Shown: positions 35,236-44,983, counted from the stretch's first letter. The stretch: DNA of 64,000 nucleotides from an uncultured Collinsella sp. (GCA_900545445.1 UQZH01000002.1:1-64000); one strand, 5' to 3'. Made by a program: numbers and translations. The notes: a model not told the origin generated them from the letters alone.

Positions 35236-36258
35236 CTACTCAGACTGCCCGCTCTTCTTGGCATGTCTGGACGGAGCGCTCAAGAAACGACCCGTCAGAT
35301 AGTTCGCGGGACCGGAGATATCGATCCCCAGTAGCACGTGTCCTAGCCACAGAAACGCCACGAGCACCAGCAGCGGGATAACACACGAGGTCACGATCAT
35401 CACGATGACGCCTTCGATGAGGTCGGTCACCTGCTGCACGATCTCGTCGGTCATCTGCTTGGCACCACTGGTTACCGACGTAACAAGGCTCGATGCCCCA
35501 TCGGTCAACTGCTCGAGCACGTTTTTGGACTCCGTGGCCTCGGATTTTTTCTTGTTCGATTTTGAGCTGGTCTCGGCTGACTTGTCCGTGGTGTCGGCTG
35601 CGTCCGCAGCCTTTTGCTCAGCTTGCTCAATACTTACGCGATACGTTTCATCGACCTTCTGCGACACCCATACGCTCGCGGGTACGAGCGCCATGCCGAT
35701 CACGGCAACCACCAGCACGCGTGTCGCCACACGGCGCAGGACGGCGCTCGTACTCCAGCGCCCGTGAATGCCGAGCGACACCGCAAAGAGCACCAACGCA
35801 AACGGGATTAAGATGCCTAAGCCAACCGACCACAAAATCGTGAGCAAATATTTCTCTAGGTATAGCACGGCAAGCACGATACCAAGGTTGCCTGAAAGCT
35901 GTGCGAGCTGCTCGGCGACCGGCGTTCCCGTATCACCAGGCAGCGCGGTAATGCCCGCAGACAGCGCCACGCACGAGGTCGTGAGCGCCAATACGTTACC
36001 TTTCTTTTGATCGATGACCTCGATGGTAGAGTCCCAAGTTTTGGTATCGGCGAAATGCGGTCGCGCTACAAAGCCCGACAGCAACGCCAGCACCACGAGC
36101 GCAACGATGATACCGATCTGCAGCTTTTTGTTTGCGCACACGACATCGGACAGGCTGGGCTGCAACTCTGTTACCGTCGTGTGCTCGGTTATCTGGACAG
36201 GACGCCCATGAGCCATCTCGTGCGCGCCTCTTTTTTGTATTGACCCGTTATCCGGCAT
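35236..36258 (-). CDS. Membrane protein of unknown function
   Basis: 340 residues from ATG at 36258, which has GAGGAGG. Four or more membrane segments: about 47-65, 145-170, 185-205 and a long hydrophobic stretch at 283-313. Between the third and last lies a hydrophilic, Ser/Lys/Ala-rich section (about 225-275, TDKSAETSSKSNKKKSEA) that is probably extracytoplasmic or a flexible linker. The N-terminal 40 residues are soluble. No family is recognised. It stands as its own transcription unit between lacA and the EIIA gene, with a terminator behind it. Confidence 0.7.
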   Translation of the reverse strand: MPDNGSIQKRGAHEMAHGRPVQITEHTTVTELQPSLSDVVCANKKLQIGIIVALVVLALLSGFVARPHFADTKTWDSTIEVIDQKKGNVLALTTSCVALSAGITALPGDTGTPVAEQLAQLSGNLGIVLAVLYLEKYLLTILWSVGLGILIPFALVLFAVSLGIHGRWSTSAVLRRVATRVLVVAVIGMALVPASVWVSQKVDETYRVSIEQAEQKAADAADTTDKSAETSSKSNKKKSEATESKNVLEQLTDGASSLVTSVTSGAKQMTDEIVQQVTDLIEGVIVMIVTSCVIPLLVLVAFLWLGHVLLGIDISGPANYLTGRFLSAPSRHAKKSGQSE

Positions 36259-36381
36259 TTGGATACCTCCTCAGTCCGGCGTTTAATGCGAAAGGAAGTA
36301 TACCCACCGAGCATAAATCGAACGGGAGGACGAACGGAGCGCACCAAGACTGTCCCCAATGACTATCTCCGGATGAGTTGC

Positions 36382-36489
36382 GGTGGAATAGGGATTGTTT
36401 TGTGCCCGCCGGCCCCTATTCAGTCCCTATTTCACCGTAACTTGAAGGAGAACAGAAAAAGCCCTGTCGCGGGTAGCGGCAGAGCTTTT
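36382..36489. terminator. Fold-back and EIIA terminator
   Basis: GGTGGAATAGGGATTG 36382-36397 pairs with CAGTCCCTATTTCACC 36421-36436 (two mismatches). Next, AAAAAGCCCTG 36456-36466 with the complementary segment ending 36489 forms a minus-strand terminator for the EIIA gene. The fragment TGTCCCCAATGACTAT upstream resembles the 10760 region of fold-back copy 1. Confidence 0.55.
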
Positions 36490-36516
36490 GGAAGGGGACT
36501 TGGTTGTGCGGGCTCG

Positions 36517-36855
36517 TTAGGCGAGCTTGGCCTCGAGCTCGGCGATGCGCTTGTAGGCATCGATGGTAAAGCGGGCCTGCTTCTCCAGGATCATGGTGGT
36601 CATGAGAGTGTCCTGAGCGTGAGCCATGATGAAGGTCATCTCCATCTCGCCGCCGCCGGCCTCCTGCGAAAGCAGCTTGGTCTGCGTGTCGTGGGCACCG
36701 ATGAGCGCATCGCTGGCATCCTTGTGCAGCTGCTCGGCCTTCTCAAAGTCACCCTCGCGAGCAGCATCGAGCGCTGCAAGCAGATCGGTCTGGGCGTCAC
36801 CTGCGTATGCGACAATCTCGAATCCAACCATCGAGATTTCTTCTTTGGTTGCCAT
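36517..36855 (-). CDS. lacF: PTS lactose/cellobiose-family EIIA
   Basis: 112 residues, all-helical lactose-type EIIA. The phosphorylated His lies in the motif MTFIMAHAQDTLMT (about residue 78). N-terminal EEISMVGFEIVAYAGDAQ and the C-terminal helix match the family. ATG at 36855 has GAAAGGA. It is the only enzyme IIA of this type in the window, while three EIICB permeases are present, so it probably serves all three (inference). Upstream lies a LacR-type motif at 36939. Confidence 0.94.
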   Translation of the reverse strand: MATKEEISMVGFEIVAYAGDAQTDLLAALDAAREGDFEKAEQLHKDASDALIGAHDTQTKLLSQEAGGGEMEMTFIMAHAQDTLMTTMILEKQARFTIDAYKRIAELEAKLA

Positions 36856-36938
36856 GTTGCGTTCCTTTCACATATGAACCAATGGAGAGCATCGCGTCCG
36901 GGCATACGCGCTGCGTTGTGTATGACAGAAACAATAAC

Positions 36939-36957
36939 ATTCAAACAAAAAAGAACA
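36939..36957. promoter_or_regulatory. Candidate LacR operator upstream of EIIA
   Basis: ATTCAAACAAAAAAGAACA, matching the ATTCAAACA-N5-GAACA pattern upstream of the LacR-like gene. Confidence 0.5.
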
Positions 36958-37069
36958 GCGCAAAACGTAATTTCGAGCTATGAACGGTCACTTTTCGCCT
37001 GTGAACGGTTTTTAAACCAATCTGAACAATATCGAACACAATTAGCGGCAACCCAAACAGACCTGCGCC

Positions 37070-38074
37070 CTAGCGTACATCGCGCACCGTATCGCCCTCG
37101 ACGAGCACGCCCGGAAACAGCATGTGCTCCACACCGGGTGCAACGCCCTCGGCGCCGGCAATCTTGTCGACCGCCCACATGCCGACGCGCTTGTTGTCAA
37201 AGCGCACCGTAGTCAGGCGACAATCGGGCACGATATCGCCCAGGCTGTCGTCAACACCCGCCACGCTCACGTCCTCGGGCACGCGCTTTCCGCGCGACTC
37301 GAGTCCGCGAATGCAGCCGTAGGCCATGGCGTCGTTGGAGGCATAGATGGCAGTACAGGTCGGATCATCCGCCAGGGCCTGACCTGCGGCATATCCGCTC
37401 TGCGCCGTCCAATCGCCACGGATAAGTCGCGGTGGCTCAATGCCATGCGCGCGCAATGTCTCGCGCCAGCCTTCCTCGCGCCGCATGCCCGAAAGCGAGC
37501 GCTCGGGACACGAGACAAAATGCACGGTCTTGTGCCCCCGCTCCAGCAAGTACTCGACCACCTGGCGCGAGCAATCGAACTGGTCGTTATCGACCGTTGA
37601 ACAGAGCGGGTGCTCCAACATCGTAACGAGCACCGTCTGCATGCCGGGCAGCGGCTCGAAAGTGCCAAAATCCGCCGGCATGCGATTCATGATCACAACC
37701 ATACCGTCCACTGGCAGTGCGCTCATGCGTGACGATGCGCTCTCGAGGGTATACGGATTCCCGTCTACTTTAGTGAGGGTGATGGCATAGCCGTGCTTAT
37801 CGGCGGCGGCGGCAAAGCCCTCCATACGGTCGAGGTTGCCAGTACCGGTAATGTTGAACATGGCGACGCCGACGGTCTTAAACTTGCCGCGGCGCAGCGA
37901 TCGACCGGCAAAATTGGGGCGATACCCCAGCTCGCGCATGGCGGCACGCACGCGTTCCTTGGTCTCGGGGCGCACGCTGGGCGAATCGTGCACGGTGCGC
38001 GAGACCGTCTGCTCCGAGACGCCCGCGAGGCGCGCTACGTCTTTGACGGATACCGATTTTTTAACAGCGGCCAT
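37070..38074 (-). CDS. LacI-family repressor of PTS unit A
   Basis: 334 residues. Helix-turn-helix VSVKDVARLAGVSEQTVSRT, hinge LGYRPNFAGRSLRRG, sensor domain with TVDNDQFDCSRQVVEYLLER, GDWTAQSGYAAGQAL, YASNDAMAYG and VSVAGVDDSLGD. ATG at 38074. Divergent from the EIICB-GH1 pair; three copies of a TGTTAACGTTGCCATT-type site lie in the shared 357-bp region, one over its own leader. Likely represses unit A and itself, with a phosphorylated galactoside as effector (inference). Confidence 0.92.
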   Translation of the reverse strand: MAAVKKSVSVKDVARLAGVSEQTVSRTVHDSPSVRPETKERVRAAMRELGYRPNFAGRSLRRGKFKTVGVAMFNITGTGNLDRMEGFAAAADKHGYAITLTKVDGNPYTLESASSRMSALPVDGMVVIMNRMPADFGTFEPLPGMQTVLVTMLEHPLCSTVDNDQFDCSRQVVEYLLERGHKTVHFVSCPERSLSGMRREEGWRETLRAHGIEPPRLIRGDWTAQSGYAAGQALADDPTCTAIYASNDAMAYGCIRGLESRGKRVPEDVSVAGVDDSLGDIVPDCRLTTVRFDNKRVGMWAVDKIAGAEGVAPGVEHMLFPGVLVEGDTVRDVR

Positions 38075-38088
38075 AGGTCGATCTTTCT

Positions 38089-38372
38089 ATGTCAACGATG
38101 CCATTGGTGGCACCTTGCGCAGTCATTTTTAACGCCTTCAAGTATATCCAACGCCTCCCCCACCATACGCTCACCACCCAAAACCTACCGTTCACCGACA
38201 TTTTTGCTTCCCCGAACGGCTTTTGTCGACCAAATGTTAACGTTGCCATTGCGCAAATACAGAGCCACCGGGCGGCTCAAACGTTTACGCATAAGGAATC
38301 GACGGTTCGCAGGCACAGGAACCACCGGTTCGCGTCTTTTTTTGTGTCGCAAAATGGCAACGTCAACATTTT
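38089..38372. promoter_or_regulatory. Three LacI operators between lacI and EIICB of unit A
   Basis: ATGTCAACGATGCCATTG 38089-38106; AATGTTAACGTTGCCATTG at 38233-38251; AATGGCAACGTCAACATT at 38353-38370 in the opposite orientation. The half ATGTTAACGT is shared with the other LacI sites while TGCCATT is specific to this unit. Confidence 0.7.
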
Positions 38373-38431
38373 GGCAACCGAACGCCAAAAGCTACCATCG
38401 TTGCTAACCCACCGACTCTTAGGAGCATTGC

Positions 38432-40207
38432 ATGGAGCAACTCATCGCCATCATCGAAAAGGGCCAGCCCTTTTTCAACGCGATCGCCCGCAACAAGTAC
38501 CTCAAGGCGATCCGCGACGGCTTTATCTCCGTCATCCCCATCATCATCTTCTCGTCCATCTTCTGCCTGGTAGCCTCGGTTCCCAACATCTGGGGTTTCT
38601 ACTGGCCCGATGACATCAACAACGCCCTGTGGAAGTGCTACAACTACTCCATGGGCATCCTGGCCATCGCCTGCGCCGCCACCACGGCCAAGCATTTCGC
38701 CGACGCTCAGAACCGCGATCTGCCCAAGAACAACCAGATCAACTTTATCTCGTGCATGTGCGCGGCCATCATCGGCTTCTTGCTCCTTTCGAGCGACACC
38801 ATTGCCACGGACGCCGCCAGCGGCTTCAACACTACCTACCTTGGTTCCAAAGGCCTGCTGACCGCTTTCATCGCTGCGTTTGTGACCGGCATCATCTACA
38901 AGTTCTTCATTAAGCGCAACATCACCGTCAAGATGCCCGAGCAGGTTCCGCCCAACATCTCGCAGACCTTTAAGGACATCATCCCCTTCTCCGTCTGCAT
39001 CACCGTCTTTTGGGTCTTTGACATCGCCTTCCGCGCTGCTTTTGGCTTCTGCTTTGCCCAGGGCGTCATCCAGGTGTTCCAGCCCCTGTTCACCGCTGCC
39101 GACGGCTACATCGGCCTCGCTGTGATCTACGGCGCTATGAGCCTGTTCTGGTTCGTCGGCGTCCACGGCCCCTCGATCGTCGAGCCCGCCATCGCCGCCG
39201 CCCTCGTTGCCAACATGACCGACAACCTGGCTGCGTTCCAGGCCGGCCAGCACGCTTCCGCTGTCCTGACCCAGGGTGCCCAGTACTTCGTCGTCTGCAT
39301 GGGCGGCACCGGCGCCACGCTCGTCCTGGTCTTTATGTTCTGCTTCCTGGCCAAGTCTCAGGAGATGCGCGCCGTCGGTAAGGCCGCCATCGTCCCCGTC
39401 TGCTTTGCCGTCAACGAGCCGCTGCTGTTCGCCGCGCCCATCGTGCTCAACCCCGTCTTCTTTGTCCCGTTTGTCTTTGCCCCGATCGCCAACATCTGGA
39501 TCCTCAAGATCTTTATCGACTTCTTGGGCATGAACGGCTTTATGTACACCCTGCCTTGGACCGTCCCCGGCCCCATCGGCACCATCATGGGCCTGGGCTT
39601 CCAGCCGCTCGCTTTTGTGATGCTCGCCCTTATCCTGGTCGTCGACTTCGTTCTGTACTACCCGTTCTTCCGTGCCTATGACGCCCAGAAGTGCGCCGAG
39701 GAGGCCGAGATCTCCCAGGAGGAGCTCGCCGCCAAGAACGCCGAGAAGGCCGCCAAGCTCAACGATGCCTTCCAGGGCAAGGCTGACGCCAAGAGCGTTG
39801 CCGCCGGCGCTGCTGCCGAGGCCGTGAAGGCCGACTCCCCCGCCGCTTCCGCAGCACCCGCTGCCGAGACAACGACCGCCAGCGACCTCAACGGCAAGCG
39901 CGTGCTCGTGCTCTGCCAGGGCGGCGGAACCTCGGGCCTGCTCGCCAACGCGCTGGCCAAGGCCGCCAAGGAGCGCGGCATTAACCTCGAGACCGCTGCC
40001 GAGGCCTATGGCAACCACGTGGACATGCTCCCCGACTTTGACCTGGTCGTCCTGGCCCCGCAGGCCGCAAGCTACCTGGCCGACCTGCAGAAGGACTGTG
40101 AGCGCGTGGGCAACAAGTGCGTCGCCTGCCGTGGCAAGCAGTACATCGAGCTCTCCCAGAACGGCGACAAGTCTCTCGCCTTCGTGAGTGAGCAACTTTC
40201 GAAGTAA
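38432..40207 (+). CDS. lacE: PTS lactose-family EIICB permease, unit A
   Basis: 591 residues. EIIC membrane domain about 1-430 (FNAIARNKYLKAIRDGFISV, GVHGPSIVEPAIAA, AVNEPLLFAAPIVLNP, PGPIGTIM), an Ala/Lys-rich linker about 430-485, then EIIB with the phosphorylated Cys in VLVLCQGGGTSGLLANAL near residue 495. Takes up and phosphorylates a beta-galactoside. ATG has TAGGAGC upstream. The GH1 gene follows after a hairpin, so both probably share the LacI-controlled promoter. Confidence 0.93.
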   Translation: MEQLIAIIEKGQPFFNAIARNKYLKAIRDGFISVIPIIIFSSIFCLVASVPNIWGFYWPDDINNALWKCYNYSMGILAIACAATTAKHFADAQNRDLPKNNQINFISCMCAAIIGFLLLSSDTIATDAASGFNTTYLGSKGLLTAFIAAFVTGIIYKFFIKRNITVKMPEQVPPNISQTFKDIIPFSVCITVFWVFDIAFRAAFGFCFAQGVIQVFQPLFTAADGYIGLAVIYGAMSLFWFVGVHGPSIVEPAIAAALVANMTDNLAAFQAGQHASAVLTQGAQYFVVCMGGTGATLVLVFMFCFLAKSQEMRAVGKAAIVPVCFAVNEPLLFAAPIVLNPVFFVPFVFAPIANIWILKIFIDFLGMNGFMYTLPWTVPGPIGTIMGLGFQPLAFVMLALILVVDFVLYYPFFRAYDAQKCAEEAEISQEELAAKNAEKAAKLNDAFQGKADAKSVAAGAAAEAVKADSPAASAAPAAETTTASDLNGKRVLVLCQGGGTSGLLANALAKAAKERGINLETAAEAYGNHVDMLPDFDLVVLAPQAASYLADLQKDCERVGNKCVACRGKQYIELSQNGDKSLAFVSEQLSK

Positions 40208-40216
40208 GTAACGCCC

Positions 40217-40250
40217 AGGGCCAGCCGACCATCCAAGACCGGCTGGCCCT
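40217..40250 (+). terminator. Hairpin between EIICB and GH1 of unit A
   Basis: AGGGCCAGCC 40217-40226 pairs with GGCTGGCCCT 40241-40250. T-poor after it, so perhaps a partial terminator or stabiliser in the operon. Confidence 0.6.
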
Positions 40251-40273
40251 TCGATTTAGACGATTGGATCATC

Positions 40274-41713
40274 ATGTCCGTTAATCCTGCTAGCGTCACC
40301 AACCCGCCCGCGCAGTTTCCCGAGGACTTTGTCTTTGGCGGCGCCACCGCTGCCTACCAGGTAGAGGGCGAGACCCGCACTCACGGTAAGGGCAAGGTTG
40401 CCTGGGACGACTTTCTGGAGGCCCAGGGGCGCTTCTCCCCCGATCCCGCTTCGGACTTCTACAACCAGTACCCCGTCGACCTGGAGCTGTGCGAGGAGTT
40501 CGGCATCAACGGCATTCGCCTCTCCATCGCCTGGAGCCGCATCTTCCCCAACGGCACCGGCGAAATCAACCCCGAGGGCGTCCAGTTCTACCACGATCTC
40601 TTCGCCGAGTGCCACAAGCACCACGTTGAGCCGTTCGTCACGCTGCATCACTTTGACACGCCGCTTCCCCTCTTTGAGAAGGGCGACTTCCTCAACCGCG
40701 AGACCATCGACGCCTTTGTGGACTTTGCCACCTTCTGCTTTAAGGAGTACGCCGACCAGGTGACCTACTGGTTCACCTTTAACGAGATCTGGGCCGACGC
40801 CTCCAACACCTACATCGAGGGCACCTTCCCCGGTGGCGTCAAGGCGCATCTGGCCGAGGCCTTCCAGTGCGAGCACAACATGATGCTCGCCCACGCCAAG
40901 GCCGTGCTGGCCTTCCACAACGGCGGCTTTAAGGGCAAAATCGGCGTCATCCAGTCGCTGGAGTTTAAGTACCCGCTCAACGAGAACGACCCCGCCGACA
41001 TCAAAGCCGCCAACAACGAGCACGTGCTGCAAAACCAGTTTTTGCTCGACGCGACGTTCCGCGGCGACTACGCGCCCGACACCCTCGAGTGCGCCAACCG
41101 CCTGGCCGCCGTCTCGGGCGGCACCATCGAGATCTTGGACGAGGATCTGGAAATCATGCGCGAGGCCGCGCTCTACAACGACTATCTGGGCGTTAACAAC
41201 TATCAGTGCCGTTTTTTGAAGGCTTACGATGGCGAGAACGACCTGCACCACAACGGTACGGGCGAAAAGGGCACCGGCCGTTGGCGCGTCAAGGGCATTG
41301 GCGAGCATGTGAACAAGCCTGGCATCCCCACCACCGACTGGGACTGGATCATCTATCCCGAGGGTCTGTTCGATCTGCTCGTCTACATTAAGCAGCGCTA
41401 CCCCAACTACAAGCAGATCTTCATCACCGAGAACGGCATGGGCTACAAGGACCCCTACAAGGACGGTTTTGTGGACGACCAGCCGCGCATCGACTACATC
41501 GAGCAGCACCTGCGCTGGTTGCTCAAGGCCATGGAGGTGGGCGTCAACGTGGGCGGCTACTTCCTGTGGAGTCTGCAGGATCAGTTCTCCTGGACCAATG
41601 GCTACAACAAGCGTTACGGCTTCTTCTACGTTGACTTTGAAACCCAGAAGCGCACGCCCAAGGCAAGCGCCTACTGGTATAAGCACGTGGCGCAGACCCG
41701 TCGTCTGGACTAG
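40274..41713 (+). CDS. lacG: 6-phospho-beta-galactosidase-like GH1 enzyme, unit A
   Basis: 479 residues, GH1 fold. Acid/base Glu about 171 in TFNEI and nucleophile Glu about 386 in ITENGMG. The C-terminal phosphate-binding pattern SWTNGYNKRYG (Ser, Lys, Tyr) marks 6-phospho-glycosidases. The Trp after the Ser is the residue found in LacG, whereas phospho-beta-glucosidases have a different residue there, favouring galactosides. The ribosome site is weak. It acts on the sugar phosphate delivered by the preceding EIICB. Its N-terminus and much of its length are very close to the unit C enzyme. Confidence 0.88.
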   Translation: MSVNPASVTNPPAQFPEDFVFGGATAAYQVEGETRTHGKGKVAWDDFLEAQGRFSPDPASDFYNQYPVDLELCEEFGINGIRLSIAWSRIFPNGTGEINPEGVQFYHDLFAECHKHHVEPFVTLHHFDTPLPLFEKGDFLNRETIDAFVDFATFCFKEYADQVTYWFTFNEIWADASNTYIEGTFPGGVKAHLAEAFQCEHNMMLAHAKAVLAFHNGGFKGKIGVIQSLEFKYPLNENDPADIKAANNEHVLQNQFLLDATFRGDYAPDTLECANRLAAVSGGTIEILDEDLEIMREAALYNDYLGVNNYQCRFLKAYDGENDLHHNGTGEKGTGRWRVKGIGEHVNKPGIPTTDWDWIIYPEGLFDLLVYIKQRYPNYKQIFITENGMGYKDPYKDGFVDDQPRIDYIEQHLRWLLKAMEVGVNVGGYFLWSLQDQFSWTNGYNKRYGFFYVDFETQKRTPKASAYWYKHVAQTRRLD

Positions 41714-41831
41714 CAGCTTGCGACGAGCGGTTGGCGGAATTGCACCGCCCACATAACCTGTCCCCATTTCTCAGCCGGGGGCGGCACGCCACACGGCGCG
41801 CCGCCCCCGACCTTTTTGGGCGGTTCGGGGT

Positions 41832-41975
41832 CCGTTTGTCTCAATCTGTAACATCTAGCCGAGTATTTCGACCCTACCTGTTACAGATTGAGACAAACGG
41901 GATCGCCCTTTCTGAAAAATCTCAATCTGTAACACGTAGCCCACTTTTGACCGTCTACCTGTTACAGATCGAGAC
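41832..41975. repeat. Paired CTCAATCTGTAACA palindromes, locus A
   Basis: The first hairpin is a perfect 22-bp inverted repeat (41832-41853 / 41879-41900, 25-nt loop). The second is 41920-41934 / 41960-41974. The CTCAATC starts are 81 bp apart. Lies at the convergent junction of GH1 and lacI genes. Confidence 0.85.
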
Positions 41976-41989
41976 AAACGGAGTAGGAC

Positions 41990-43018
41990 CTAACCCCGTA
42001 TGTCCCTAACAGTCGAGCGTTCGACCAGCGTGCTCGGCACATGAATCGCCTCGATAGACGAGCTCTCTCCGATCGCCGCCTCAAACGCAAGCTTACCGAC
42101 ACCGCGCAAATCAAATCGCAGCGTCGTCAGCCGATTGTGAGGAACAAGTCCCTCGAGTGCGTCGTCGATACCAACCACGCTCACGTCGTCGGGCACGGAC
42201 AGGCCCGCGTTCTCGAGCGCGGCGATAACGCCCAGCGCCATCTGGTCATTTGCCGCAAGCACGGCAGTCGGCGCCTGCGACCCGCCGGCAAGCACCTCGG
42301 CCGCAATCCGCTCGCCCATGGCGTACCCACTGTCCGCACTCCAATCGCCACGCAGCATCGGAGCGGCATCGACATGAGCACGACCCAGCGTATCGCGCCA
42401 ACCGGCCTCACGAAAACGCGAGGAAATCGAGTTTTCCGGACCCGCCACAAACCGCATATTCGAGTGACCATGTTCCAGCAGATAATTGGTCAACAGCTCG
42501 CACGAACCATACTGGTCGGAGTCGATCGTCGTGCAGCGCGGATGCGCATACATGGACAGGATGACCGTTCGCACTCCCGGCTGGGGAACAAACTCCTCAA
42601 AATCGGGAGCCATGCGGTTCATGTTGAGAATCATGCCGTCGACGGGTCGCTCGACCATGCGGCGCGAGGCATCGGCAAGTGCATAGGGCTTGTCGCCGCC
42701 CATCTCGATCATAGTGACGGCAAAATCGTGCTCGCGCGCCGCTTGCATGATACCCTCGAGCGTCGCCAGGTTACCGACACGTGTGATGTTGTACATGCAC
42801 AGGCCAATAGAACGATACGACCCGCCGCGCAACGCCGCTCCAGCAAAATTGGGACGAAAGCCCAGCTCTTCCATGGCGGCCAGCACACGCTTGCGCGTCT
42901 TTTCCGTCACGTTGGGCATACCGTTGACCACGCGAGACACAGTCTGGCGGCTCACGCCAGCGAGCGCCGCAACCTCTGCCGCGCTCGCCGAACGACCATT
43001 CCTTGTCTGCTGATCCAT
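41990..43018 (-). CDS. LacI-family repressor of PTS unit B
   Basis: About 342 residues from ATG at 43018; the frame is open 19 codons further upstream, but GGAAGG near 43018 and the family N-terminus favour the shorter form. Helix-turn-helix SAAEVAALAGVSRQTVSRVV, hinge LGFRPNFAGAALRGG, sensor domain with TTIDSDQYGSCELLTNYLLE, GDWSADSGYAMGERI, LAANDQMALG and VSVVGIDDALEG. Divergent from the unit B GH1 gene; GTTAACGTGCTCAT sites lie between. Closest in style to the gal repressor at 25852, whose operator differs by one base in the shared core. Confidence 0.92.
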   Translation of the reverse strand: MDQQTRNGRSASAAEVAALAGVSRQTVSRVVNGMPNVTEKTRKRVLAAMEELGFRPNFAGAALRGGSYRSIGLCMYNITRVGNLATLEGIMQAAREHDFAVTMIEMGGDKPYALADASRRMVERPVDGMILNMNRMAPDFEEFVPQPGVRTVILSMYAHPRCTTIDSDQYGSCELLTNYLLEHGHSNMRFVAGPENSISSRFREAGWRDTLGRAHVDAAPMLRGDWSADSGYAMGERIAAEVLAGGSQAPTAVLAANDQMALGVIAALENAGLSVPDDVSVVGIDDALEGLVPHNRLTTLRFDLRGVGKLAFEAAIGESSSIEAIHVPSTLVERSTVRDIRG

Positions 43019-43080
43019 GCCTTCCACGCTAACCTGCTTCCCAACTATTCCCCGCGCCCATGGCGCATCGTACATACATT

Positions 43081-43249
43081 GATAACGTGCTCATGATACC
43101 CGAGCCATATACCACAACATGAAAACTTCTGTCAATCAAAACCGCTTACCGAACAAATACAACCGTTCGCGGCTGTTTGAAGTTGTTTTGTTTCTATACA
43201 TCCCAGCCGGATGTTAACGTGCTCATTGTCAAATGTTCACGTGCTCATT
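43081..43249. promoter_or_regulatory. Three LacI operators of unit B
   Basis: GATAACGTGCTCAT 43081-43094, ATGTTAACGTGCTCATT 43211-43227 and ATGTTCACGTGCTCATT 43233-43249. The last two are 22 bp apart (two helical turns). Confidence 0.7.
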
Positions 43250-43362
43250 TTGGTTCTAATCATTTTAAGATAGTGTTTATCGGGCTTTTTCACCGCTGAA
43301 CGCTAACCAGGGAGCCTCCTGAGCGCAAACGCACAATATCGAACAGCGAGACGAGAGGGTGT

Positions 43363-44811
43363 ATGCATATGTCTTTGCTAAACCGCGTACAGCAGCTGCC
43401 GAAGGGCTTTGTTTGGGGCGCCGCAACCGCCGCGTACCAAACGGAAGGTTCCACTAAGGTGGCAGGCAAGGGTAAGACCATGTGGGACGATTACCTTGTC
43501 GCCCAGGGTCGCTTTTTGCCCGACCCGGCCAGTGATTTCTACAACCGCTACGAGGAGGATATCCGCCTTTCTGCCGAGCATGGACTCAACGCCATTCGTG
43601 TGTCCATCGCCTGGACCCGCATCTTCCCCAACGGCGACGATGCCGAACCCCTCGCCGAGGGCGTTAAGCACTACCACGAGCTGTTCGCCTGCTGCAAAAA
43701 GTATGGCGTCGAGCCCTATGTGTCCCTGCATCACTTTGACTCCCCCGCCGCCCTGTTCAACCAGGGCGACTGGCTCAACCGCAAGACCGTCGACGCCTAT
43801 GTGCGCTATGCCGAGTTCTGCTTCCGCGAGTTCCGCGAGGTCAAGAATTGGTTCACCATCAACGAGCTCATCAGCCTCTCGCACTCCCAATACATCCAAG
43901 GCAACTTCCCGCCCAACCATCACTTTGATGTGACGAGCGGCATCCAGAGCCAGCACAACGAGCTCGTTGCCCACGCCCGCGCCGTCAACCTGTATAAGGA
44001 TCTTGACGAGACCGAGCACCTGGGCGGACGCATTGGCATGGTCAACGTCCTGACGCCGGCATATCCTGCCACCGACTCGCCCGCCGACCAGCACGCCGCC
44101 GACCTGTACAACGCCTTCTACACCGACTTCATCATGGACGGCGCCTTCCTGGGTCACTACTCCGCGCGCACCCTCTCACTCATCAACGAGATTCTGCGTG
44201 CCAACAACGCCACGCTTACGGTTGAGGACAGCGACATGGAGGAGCTCGCCAAGGCGGCGCCCCGCAACGATATGTTCGGCCTCAACTACTATCAGTCGGC
44301 GTTTATCGCCGCCTACGATGGCGAGTCAACCAACAGCTTTAACGGCACCGGAGACAAGGGCACCTCGTGCTTTAAGTTTAAAGGCGTCGGGCAGCAGGTC
44401 GATATGCCGGGTATCCCCACCACCGACTGGGATTGGCTCATCTACCCGCAAGGCCTCTACGACACGCTCAAGCACATCAGCGCCACCTATCCCAACCTCC
44501 CCGTCATCTATATCACCGAAAACGGCCTGGGCCACAAGGACCCCGAGCCCGACGCAAACGGCATCGTCGCCGATCCCGAGCGCATCGACTTTGTCGACCA
44601 GCACATGGAGAAGGTGCTCCAGGCGCGCGCCGAGGGCGTCGACGTCCAGGGCTACTTTATCTGGAGCCTGCAGGACCAGTTCTCGTGGGCCAATGGCTAT
44701 AACAAGCGCTACGGCCTGTTCTACATCGACTTCGACACGCAAAAACGCTACATCAAGCAGTCGGCACTCTGGTACAAGGAGCTCGCCGACACTATAGCGG
44801 ACGCGCAGTAG
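43363..44811 (+). CDS. lacG: 6-phospho-beta-galactosidase-like GH1 enzyme, unit B
   Basis: 482 residues. Acid/base Glu about 168 in TINELIS (Ile replaces the usual Phe), nucleophile about 386 in YITENGLG, and phosphate-binding pattern SWANGYNKRYG. It is clearly diverged from the unit A and C enzymes, with a different N-terminus and a longer region near 205-245, so it may prefer another galactoside. Order is reversed relative to units A and C: the hydrolase comes before the permease. Start 43363 has GAGAGGG upstream; an ATG two codons later is also possible. Confidence 0.88.
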   Translation: MHMSLLNRVQQLPKGFVWGAATAAYQTEGSTKVAGKGKTMWDDYLVAQGRFLPDPASDFYNRYEEDIRLSAEHGLNAIRVSIAWTRIFPNGDDAEPLAEGVKHYHELFACCKKYGVEPYVSLHHFDSPAALFNQGDWLNRKTVDAYVRYAEFCFREFREVKNWFTINELISLSHSQYIQGNFPPNHHFDVTSGIQSQHNELVAHARAVNLYKDLDETEHLGGRIGMVNVLTPAYPATDSPADQHAADLYNAFYTDFIMDGAFLGHYSARTLSLINEILRANNATLTVEDSDMEELAKAAPRNDMFGLNYYQSAFIAAYDGESTNSFNGTGDKGTSCFKFKGVGQQVDMPGIPTTDWDWLIYPQGLYDTLKHISATYPNLPVIYITENGLGHKDPEPDANGIVADPERIDFVDQHMEKVLQARAEGVDVQGYFIWSLQDQFSWANGYNKRYGLFYIDFDTQKRYIKQSALWYKELADTIADAQ

Positions 44812-44848
44812 CGCATCGCCTCGCTTTCCCCCGAGAAGGGAGCGGCCC

Positions 44849-44876
44849 TATGCGATACAAACCCAGCCGCTCCCCT
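44849..44876 (+). terminator. Hairpin between GH1 and EIICB of unit B
   Basis: GGGAGCGGC and GCCGCTCCC form a stem with a loop of about 20 nt and no T-run; possibly tunes expression between the two genes. Confidence 0.45.
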
Positions 44877-44983
44877 CTCTCTGGGACCGGCCCCGCCTGC
44901 ACCCGGGCTTTTAGCAAGCGGGAGACCATATAGGTTTTCAACGTCCATGCCATTAAGATTTCATGCAAAGAGGAGCGTGAACT

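Noticed and set aside
36259..37212. 317-codon plus-strand frame over the EIIA gene
   Set aside because: It is antisense to EIIA and its flanking non-coding DNA; no ribosome site, and the product is unlike any protein.
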